Under the pieces are notes generated by a model, which worked only from the letters and a program-made list of their open reading frames with translations, was not told the origin of the DNA and searched no databases. 5,493 bases of DNA from Kiloniellales bacterium (GTDB lineage: Bacteria > Pseudomonadota > Alphaproteobacteria > Kiloniellales > JAKSDN01), in the NCBI GenBank assembly GCA_022360075.1, contig JAKSDN010000114.1, positions 1-5,493 on the forward strand, read 5' to 3'. The position numbers and the translations under genes were made by a program. Of the stretch, positions 1 through 5,493 are shown one piece after another (position 1 is the stretch's first letter; every line of letters starts with the position of its first letter).

Positions 1-222
1 ATCGTCGAGGCCGACCAGCCGATCACCAGCGCCTTCAGCGACGCGGCGCGCGAGCGCCGCTACTGGCAGATCGACGGCCTCGCCCGCGTGCCCTGCGGCG
101 GCACCCACCTCAAGCGCACAAGCGAGATCGGCGCGATCGCCCTGAGGCGCAAGAACATCGGTCGGGGGAAGGAGAGGGTTGAGATTACGCTGGTGGAGGG
201 CACAGGAGACGGCCGAGTTTAA
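1..222 (+). CDS. Alanyl-tRNA editing protein, AlaX type (3' part only)
   Basis: The reading frame is open from the first base to a TAA at 220-222 and gives the last 73 residues of a protein whose start lies outside the window. The motif PCGGTH (Cys32 and His36 of the visible part) is the C-terminal half of the zinc site of the AlaRS/ThrRS second-additional-domain fold. The stretch HLKRTSEIGAI followed by a Lys/Arg-rich strand matches the end of stand-alone AlaX proteins. These cytoplasmic enzymes hydrolyse Ser- or Gly-tRNA(Ala) mischarged by alanyl-tRNA synthetase. The N-terminal HxxxH half of the zinc site is not visible. The protein ends about 37 residues after the CGGTH motif, which fits a free-standing AlaX better than full AlaRS, where a long C-terminal domain would follow. 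Substrate specificity cannot be judged from this fragment. Confidence 0.88.
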   Translation: MVEADQPITSAFSDAARERRYWQIDGLARVPCGGTHLKRTSEIGAIALRRKNIGRGKERVEITLVEGTGDGRV

Positions 223-225
223 GCA

Positions 226-239
226 ACGCGTGAACGCGT
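226..239. repeat. ACGCGT-GA-ACGCGT inverted/direct repeat
   Basis: Two copies of the self-complementary hexamer ACGCGT are separated by GA, four bases after the stop codon of the AlaX-type gene. They could form a short, tight hairpin in RNA from either strand. No T-run follows on either side, so this is not a standard intrinsic terminator. It may contribute to ending one of the two convergent transcripts, but that is a guess. Confidence 0.4.
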
Positions 240-256
240 CTCGCCGACGCCAGATT

Positions 257-270
257 TTCAAGGGCTTGAA
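257..270. repeat. Palindrome abutting the tRNA 3' end
   Basis: TTCAAG-GG-CTTGAA is a perfect 6-base inverted repeat that ends exactly where the encoded CCA of the minus-strand tRNA begins (271). In the tRNA precursor it would form a small hairpin immediately 3' of CCA, followed by an A-rich rather than a U-rich stretch. It may influence 3' trimming or act as a weak transcript end. The plain sequence does not show which. Confidence 0.4.
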
Positions 271-345
271 TGGTGGGCGCGGCTGGGATTGAACCAGCGA
301 CCCCTGCCGTGTGAAGACAGTGCTCTCCCGCTGAGCTACGCGCCC
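271..345 (-). tRNA. tRNA-Val, anticodon CAC
   Basis: Read on the minus strand, the 75 bases fold as a full cloverleaf. The acceptor stem is GGGCGCG/CGCGCCC, all Watson-Crick pairs. The D arm is GCTC/GAGC. The anticodon stem is CTGTC/GGCAG with one G-U pair, around the loop TTCACAC. A five-base variable region GGGTC follows, then the T arm GCTGG/CCAGC with loop TTCAATC. The bases at loop positions 34-36 are CAC, which reads the GUG valine codon. The discriminator is A, and CCA is encoded in the DNA (positions 273-271). The gene has its own upstream promoter and converges on the AlaX-type gene. No truncation or mismatch suggests a pseudogene or an integration scar. Confidence 0.97.
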
Positions 346-351
346 GTGTCG

Positions 352-366
352 AGGGAAATGCTCCCT
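352..366 (-). repeat. Small hairpin in the tRNA-Val 5' leader
   Basis: AGGGA and TCCCT form a perfect 5-base stem around a 5-base loop, between the presumed transcription start (about 370) and the first base of the tRNA (345). It would lie in the 5' leader that RNase P removes. The stem is short and may be chance. Confidence 0.3.
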
Positions 367-378
367 GGAGCGGCGTCT

Positions 379-407
379 GGTTTAGGACTCGGCCCGACGG
401 CTGTCAA
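379..407 (-). promoter_or_regulatory. Sigma-70-type promoter of tRNA-Val
   Basis: On the minus strand a perfect TTGACA (-35; plus-strand 402-407) is followed by exactly 17 bases and then TAAACC (-10; plus-strand 379-384), which matches three of six consensus bases. Transcription would start near 371-373, leaving a leader of about 27 bases before the tRNA. The exact -35, ideal spacing and correct position make this the best promoter in the window. The weak -10 is usual for alphaproteobacterial housekeeping promoters. Confidence 0.72.
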
Positions 408-413
408 GGCGGG

Positions 414-427
414 CCGCCGATTGGCGG
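414..427. repeat. CCGCC-GATT-GGCGG inverted repeat between divergent promoters
   Basis: A perfect 5-base stem with a 4-base loop lies just upstream of the minus-strand tRNA promoter (-35 at 402-407) and upstream of the plus-strand promoter candidate at 448-474. It could be a protein-binding dyad shared by both directions. In DNA this GC-rich, a short CG stem can also arise by chance. Confidence 0.3.
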
Positions 428-447
428 TGGTTGGGGCCACGGGGCGC

Positions 448-474
448 TTGACGTTCGGCCGAGCAGCCTATCTC
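448..474 (+). promoter_or_regulatory. Candidate promoter for the DUF3108 gene
   Basis: TTGACG (448-453, five of six bases of the -35 consensus) is followed 15 bases later by TATCTC (469-474, three of six). It lies 35 bases upstream of the chosen ATG and points towards the gene. The short spacer and poor -10 make it uncertain, but the tRNA and phosphatase on either side are on the opposite strand, so this gene needs a promoter in this region. Confidence 0.35.
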
Positions 475-494
475 TTTGCTTGAGCCTCGCTGCC

Positions 495-501
495 GAGGGA
501 G
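495..501 (+). promoter_or_regulatory. Shine-Dalgarno site that fixes the DUF3108 start
   Basis: GAGGGAG lies 7 bases before the ATG at 509-511. It selects this ATG over the TTG at 476, 11 codons upstream in the same frame. The N-terminus that results is a clean signal peptide, which supports the choice. Confidence 0.65.
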
Positions 502-508
502 CCATGCC

Positions 509-1366
509 ATGCATGCGATCGCCCGTTCTCTGATGGCCGTCCTTTGCGTGAGCCCCGGCCTTGCCGCAGGTGGAGCCGCACTGGCCCAAAGCGGCGGCCC
601 CTCCAGCTCGGAAACGGCCGTCCCCGGCGCGCCCTTGGCGCTGAGCTACGAGCTTCACGCCGGCGGGCTGCATGCCTTCTCCATCGATACCGAGGTGACC
701 TTGGCGCCGGAGCGCTATGCCCTCGACCTCGAGCTGCGCACCGACGGCTGGCTCTCCTGGATCTTGGATTGGTCCCTGAGCAGCCGGGCCGCAGGGCGCG
801 CCGATGACGCCGGGCTGCGTCCCGAGCGCTTTCGCACCGAAAGCCGCTGGCGCGGCAAGCCGCGCTGGGTCGAGCTGCGCTACGACGGCGGACCGGCGCC
901 GCGGGTCGAGGTCGAACCGCCGCAGGAGGAAGACGACCGCGACCCGGTGCCGGAGGCGCTGCGCGCCGATACGTTGGACCCGCTGACCGCCGGTCTCGCT
1001 TTGGTGCATGCGCTCATGACGGGCGGGCGTTGCGAGGGCGAGGCGGCGGTCTTCGACGGCCGGCGCCGCTTCGATGCCCAGGCCGAGGATGCCGGCTCGG
1101 CCGAGGTCCCGGTCAGCGATCTTGCGCCCTATGGTGGCGAGGCCGTGGCCTGCCGGCTGAACGTCGTGCCGGTCACCGGTTTCTGGCGCGATGAGCGCAA
1201 CAACACCGATCCGCAGGAGCTCTTGGTCTACCTGCGCCCGGTGATCGAGGGCCAGCTGCCGGTGCCGGTGCGGGTCGAGGCCGAGACCCGCTTCGGCGCG
1301 GTGCGGGTCCATCTGGTCTCGGCCGGGCTGGCGCAGGAGCGGCAGCGGGCGGCCTTGGGTGACTGA
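509..1366 (+). CDS. Exported DUF3108 domain protein
   Basis: The 285-residue protein begins with a signal peptide: a short charged start (MHAIARS), a hydrophobic stretch at about residues 8-25, and a likely signal peptidase I site ALA|Q after residue 26. The only cysteine in the leader (Cys13) is not in a lipobox, so a soluble periplasmic or envelope protein is expected. The rest looks like one DUF3108 domain. It opens with LSYELHAGGLHAFSID (about 45-60) and has alternating beta-type strands. DPLTAGLALVHAL (158-169) is followed by the typical VFDGRRRFD (181-189). Near the C-terminus come RVEAETRFGAVRVHL strands. The two mature cysteines (175 and 215) flank the FDGRRR motif and could form a disulfide. 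An acidic, proline-containing segment (about 134-150) is probably a loop. The biochemical role of the family is not known to me. The gene faces the phosphatase tail to tail, 13 bases away. Confidence 0.85.
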   Translation: MHAIARSLMAVLCVSPGLAAGGAALAQSGGPSSSETAVPGAPLALSYELHAGGLHAFSIDTEVTLAPERYALDLELRTDGWLSWILDWSLSSRAAGRADDAGLRPERFRTESRWRGKPRWVELRYDGGPAPRVEVEPPQEEDDRDPVPEALRADTLDPLTAGLALVHALMTGGRCEGEAAVFDGRRRFDAQAEDAGSAEVPVSDLAPYGGEAVACRLNVVPVTGFWRDERNNTDPQELLVYLRPVIEGQLPVPVRVEAETRFGAVRVHLVSAGLAQERQRAALGD

Positions 1367-1379
1367 ACCGCCTGACGCC

Positions 1380-2087
1380 TCAGCCCCTGGCGCCTAGCCT
1401 CGCCAGCGCCGCGCCGATCTCCTCGAAGCGGTCGATGACGGCGTCGGCGCCCATCTCATGGGCGGGCCGGCGGCTGTAGCCGTAGGAGACCAGCACGACC
1501 GGCAGCCCGGCATTGCGCGCGGCGGCGACGTCGTTGTGGCTGTCGCCCAGCATGGCCGCGGCCTCCGGCGCCACGCCAAGGCGCTCGAGCGTGCCCAGCA
1601 GGTGGCCGCCGTCGGGCTTGCGCACGGCAAAGGCGTCGCCGCCGGCCACGGTCTCGAAGGCGGCGGCCAGCTCCAAGTCGGCCAGCATCCGCTCGCTCGC
1701 CGCCTGGGGCTTGTTGGTGCAGACCGCGAGCCTGAGGCCGGCGGCCTTCAGGGCATCGAGCGTCTCCAAGACCCCCGGATAGGGCCGGCTCTCCACGCTG
1801 AGCGCCACCTCGTAGTGGCCGAGAAAGCGCTCGACCAAGGCGTCCAGGCCTTGCAAATCGGCGATGCCGCGCGCGGCGAATCCCCGCTCGACCAGCCGCT
1901 GCACGCCATCGCCGACCATGTCGGCGACCTCATTGCGGGCGAGCGGCCCATGGCCTTCCTCGGCGAGCAGCTTGTTGAGCGCGGCGGCCAGATCCGGGAC
2001 CGAGTCGACCAGGGTGCCGTCCAGGTCGATCAGCAGGCCCTCGAATCCGCCCAGATTTTGCTGTGCTCCGTCGTCGCTCTGTGCCAT
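1380..2087 (-). CDS. gph: HAD-family phosphatase, phosphoglycolate phosphatase type
   Basis: The 235-residue protein carries all HAD motifs. Motif I is LIDLDGTLVDS, with nucleophile Asp21 and acid/base Asp23. Motif II is the Thr of VCTNKP (Thr124). Motif III is Lys157 in VRKPDG. Motif IV is GDSHND (Asp182, Asp186). A helical cap at about residues 30-105 fits subfamily IA, and length and order fit Gph, which converts 2-phosphoglycolate to glycolate and phosphate in the cytoplasm. The start is the ATG at 2087-2085. The frame stays open to a possible start at 2177, but the added residues resemble spacer DNA and no family member needs them. The ribosome site before the chosen ATG is weak (GGA, 7 bases away). 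Homologues labelled Gph include PpaX-type pyrophosphatases and MupP, which removes phosphate from N-acetylmuramate-6-phosphate, so the substrate is uncertain. The gene is divergent from glmU. Confidence 0.87.
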   Translation of the reverse strand: MAQSDDGAQQNLGGFEGLLIDLDGTLVDSVPDLAAALNKLLAEEGHGPLARNEVADMVGDGVQRLVERGFAARGIADLQGLDALVERFLGHYEVALSVESRPYPGVLETLDALKAAGLRLAVCTNKPQAASERMLADLELAAAFETVAGGDAFAVRKPDGGHLLGTLERLGVAPEAAAMLGDSHNDVAAARNAGLPVVLVSYGYSRRPAHEMGADAVIDRFEEIGAALARLGARG

Positions 2088-2114
2088 GAAATAGTCCGAA
2101 ACAAATGGTGATTT

Positions 2115-2130
2115 GCCTGTTTTGGCAGGC
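2115..2130. repeat. GCCTG / CAGGC hairpin upstream of glmU
   Basis: A perfect 5-base inverted repeat encloses a 6-base T/G loop. It includes TTGGCAG (2122-2128), which recurs as its reverse complement CTGCCAA at 2171-2177 near the second hairpin. Confidence 0.35.
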
Positions 2131-2170
2131 CTATGGCATGTTCCGCGCGCCCTGGGGAAGACGAAGGTTT

Positions 2171-2185
2171 CTGCCAAGCCGGCAG
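2171..2185. repeat. CTGCC / GGCAG hairpin in the glmU leader region
   Basis: A perfect 5-base inverted repeat with loop AAGCC ends 30 bases before the glmU start codon. If transcription of glmU begins upstream of it, it would be a 5' UTR stem. No T-run follows, so it is not an intrinsic terminator. Confidence 0.35.
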
Positions 2186-2215
2186 CATTACCACAAGCCT
2201 TGAATCAGCCGAGCC

Positions 2216-3583
2216 GTGAACCTTAACAAACTCGCCGTGGTCGTCCTCGCCGCCGGGAAAGGGACCCGGATGCGCTCGGACCTGCCCAAGGTGCTGCACC
2301 GCGTCGCCGGCCGCTCCATGCTCTCGCACGTCCTCAAGGCGGCGGGCGCGCTCGGACAGGCCGAGATCGTCGTCGTGGTCGGCCCGAACATGGAGGCCGT
2401 GGCCCAGGAGGCCGCGCCCCACGGCTGCGTGGTGCAGGAGACGCAGGAGGGCACCGGCCACGCGGTGATGACCGCGCTGGAGGCTTTGGAGGCCTACAAC
2501 GGCCCGGACAGCGACGTCCTGGTGGTCTTCGGCGACGCGCCGCTGCTGACCAGCGCCAGCCTATCGGCGATGCGCCAGGCCCGCCTGGCCGAGCCGCGGC
2601 CCGAGCTGGTGCTGCTCGGCTTCCGGGCCGCCGATCCGACCGGCTACGGCCGGATCCTGCGCGATGCCGAGGGCCGGCCGACCGGGATCGTCGAGCACAA
2701 GGACGCGAGCGAGGACCAGCGGCGGATCGATCTCTGCAACGCCGGGCCGATGCTGGTCTCTGGCGCGGCCCTGTTCGCGGACATCCGGTGTATCGACAAC
2801 AAGAACGCCCAGGGCGAGTACTACCTGACCGATCTGGTGGCGGTCGCTCGGGCCGTCGGACGCGACCTCGGGCTGGTCGAGGCCGACGAGGACGAGGTGA
2901 TGGGCATCAACTCCCGCGCCGAACTCGCCGCCGCCGAGGCCGTGCTGCAGGATCACCTGCGCGCCCGGGCCATGGCCGAGGGCGCGACGCTGGTCGATCC
3001 CGACAACGTCTGGCTCTCGATCGACACCCAGCTCGGCCGCGATGTCACGATCCAGCCCGGCGTCATCATCGGACCGGGCGTGAGCATCGGCGACCGGGTC
3101 GAGATCCGCGGTTTCTGCCATCTCGAGGGCGTGACCATCGAGGCCGACGCCGTCGTCGGGCCCTACGCCCGCCTACGGCCGGGCTCCGTGATCGGGCCCG
3201 GCGCGCGGGTCGGCAACTTCGTCGAGGTCAAGAACGCGAGCCTGGGGCCGGGCGCCAAGGCCAATCACTTGAGCTACGTCGGCGACGCCTCGGTCGGAGC
3301 CGGAGCGAACGTCGGCGCGGGCACCATCACCTGCAACTACGACGGCTTCGGCAAGCACCGCACGGAGATCGGCGAGGGCGCCTTCATCGGCTCCAACACC
3401 GCGCTGGTCGCGCCGGTCACCGTCGCCGCCGGCGCGCTGATCGCCGCGGGCAGCACGATCACCGACGACGTCGAGCCCGACGCCCTGGCCGTGGCGCGGG
3501 GCCGGCAGACCAACATCGGCCGCGGCGCCGCGCGCTTCCGCGAGGACCGGCTGGCGCGCAAGCGGGCCAAGACCGGGACTTAA
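2216..3583 (+). CDS. glmU: Bifunctional UDP-GlcNAc pyrophosphorylase / GlcN-1-P acetyltransferase
   Basis: GlmU acetylates glucosamine-1-phosphate with acetyl-CoA, then couples it to UTP to give UDP-GlcNAc for peptidoglycan and lipid A. The 455-residue length equals the usual full length. Residues 1-235 are the nucleotidyltransferase: LAAGKGTRM (11-19), QEGTGHA (77-83), metal-binding Asp107 in GDAPL, GYGRI (143-147), Glu160, Asn175 and Asn232. From about 262 comes the left-handed beta-helix acetyltransferase. Arg321, Lys339, His351 (catalytic base), Tyr354, Asn365, Asn374, Ser393 and Arg428 occupy the expected active-site positions. It ends in a basic tail. Start: GTG at 2216. An in-frame TGA at 2201-2203 excludes an upstream start, and the next GTG (2237) would trim the first strand. 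There is no good Shine-Dalgarno site; GAG lies only 2 bases from the codon. It is probably co-transcribed with glmS, 39 bases on. Confidence 0.97.
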   Translation: MNLNKLAVVVLAAGKGTRMRSDLPKVLHRVAGRSMLSHVLKAAGALGQAEIVVVVGPNMEAVAQEAAPHGCVVQETQEGTGHAVMTALEALEAYNGPDSDVLVVFGDAPLLTSASLSAMRQARLAEPRPELVLLGFRAADPTGYGRILRDAEGRPTGIVEHKDASEDQRRIDLCNAGPMLVSGAALFADIRCIDNKNAQGEYYLTDLVAVARAVGRDLGLVEADEDEVMGINSRAELAAAEAVLQDHLRARAMAEGATLVDPDNVWLSIDTQLGRDVTIQPGVIIGPGVSIGDRVEIRGFCHLEGVTIEADAVVGPYARLRPGSVIGPGARVGNFVEVKNASLGPGAKANHLSYVGDASVGAGANVGAGTITCNYDGFGKHRTEIGEGAFIGSNTALVAPVTVAAGALIAAGSTITDDVEPDALAVARGRQTNIGRGAARFREDRLARKRAKTGT

Positions 3584-3609
3584 TCCGGACTTAAGCGACC
3601 GGGACATAG
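3574..3609 (+). repeat. Degenerate direct repeat in the glmU-glmS spacer
   Basis: Three related ten-base units follow one another: CGGGACTTAA (3574-3583), CCGGACTTAA (3585-3594) and CGGGACATAG (3600-3609), with starts 11 and 15 bases apart. The first contains the glmU stop codon and the third runs into the glmS ribosome site. GACCGGGAC also occurs exactly at 3571-3579 and 3597-3605. This looks like a small local duplication in the spacer. A binding role is possible but unproven. Confidence 0.5.
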
Positions 3610-3612
3610 GAG
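3608..3612 (+). promoter_or_regulatory. Ribosome binding site of glmS
   Basis: AGGAG lies 10 bases before the ATG at 3623. The spacing is slightly long but acceptable. It contrasts with the poor site of glmU just upstream, which suggests glmS is translated independently rather than by coupling. Confidence 0.7.
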
Positions 3613-3622
3613 TAAGACCGCC

Positions 3623-5446
<1,824 letters not shown>

Positions 5447-5493
5447 GGGGCACTGCCGCGAGCCGCTTTTCCAGCGCGTTTGACGAGAGAGTC

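Larger units (their letters stand above)
2088..2215. promoter_or_regulatory. Divergent spacer between gph and glmU
   Basis: These 128 bases must hold the promoters of both divergent genes, yet I find no well-spaced -35/-10 pair in either direction. TTGGCA at 2122-2127 resembles a -35 box for glmU but has no matching -10. The spacer is visibly less GC-rich at its gph end (2088-2125), as expected of a regulatory region. It contains two small hairpins, and an in-frame TGA at 2201-2203 limits how far upstream glmU can start. Confidence 0.5.

Noticed and set aside
289..483. A 64-codon plus-strand frame beginning inside the tRNA
   Set aside because: It overlaps the complement of a complete tRNA and its promoter, has no ribosome site and no family resemblance.
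476..508. Upstream TTG start for the DUF3108 protein
   Set aside because: It adds an arginine/cysteine-containing stretch in front of a normal signal peptide. The ATG at 509 has a good Shine-Dalgarno site.
404..1312. A 302-codon open frame on the minus strand opposite the DUF3108 gene
   Set aside because: It is antisense to a gene with a signal peptide, family motifs and a ribosome site. Its product is Arg/Gln/Ala-rich without motifs, and it would start inside coding sequence and end over the tRNA promoter.
1367..1379. A bidirectional terminator between the convergent DUF3108 and gph genes
   Set aside because: The 13-base gap is too short, and neither it nor the flanking coding ends show a stem followed by a T-run.
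1458..2111. A 217-codon open frame on the plus strand opposite gph
   Set aside because: The opposite strand encodes a complete HAD phosphatase. This frame has no domain and only mirrors its codon bias.
3584..3622. A glmS ribozyme or other riboswitch before glmS
   Set aside because: The spacer is only 39 bases, too short for the ribozyme fold, and that element is known from Gram-positive bacteria.
5480..5485. TTGACG near the window end as a -35 box of a next gene
   Set aside because: Only eight bases follow before the window stops, so no -10 or gene can be seen to support it.

Overview
The window looks like ordinary chromosomal housekeeping DNA from a high-GC alphaproteobacterium. The evidence is the strong G/C bias at third codon positions, a glmU-glmS pair whose protein sequences resemble those of Rhodospirillales-like lineages, a DUF3108 exported protein of the alphaproteobacterial type, and a tRNA gene with its CCA end encoded in the DNA. 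The taxon is inferred from family resemblance, not from a search. I see no mobile element, CRISPR array, rRNA or phage gene.

Layout: positions 1-222 hold the C-terminal end of an AlaX-type alanyl-tRNA editing protein on the plus strand. A tRNA-Val(CAC) gene on the minus strand (345 down to 271) converges on it, and a good sigma-70-type promoter lies at 379-407. Back to back with this promoter, a weak promoter candidate (448-474) and a clear Shine-Dalgarno site lead into a secreted DUF3108 protein (509-1366). That gene converges, with a 13-base gap, on a minus-strand HAD phosphatase of the Gph type (2087 down to 1380). A 128-base divergent spacer with two small hairpins separates the phosphatase from glmU (2216-3583, GTG start). 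After 39 bases containing a small degenerate direct repeat comes glmS (3623-5446). The last 47 bases (5447-5493) hold no recognisable gene, terminator or convincing promoter.

How the genes work together: GlmS makes glucosamine-6-phosphate from fructose-6-phosphate and glutamine. GlmU acetylates and uridylylates glucosamine-1-phosphate to UDP-GlcNAc, the precursor of peptidoglycan and lipid A. The mutase that links them (GlmM) is not in the window. The Gph-type phosphatase would normally be assigned to 2-phosphoglycolate removal, but its position beside two amino-sugar genes leaves a cell-wall-recycling role (MupP-like) open. AlaX and tRNA-Val both belong to translation, but they are convergent and so not one operon.

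There is no strong evidence here for an undescribed system. The points worth a second look are the uncertain substrate of the phosphatase, the weakly signalled GTG start of glmU, the repeat in the glmU-glmS spacer, and the short dyads in the spacers.
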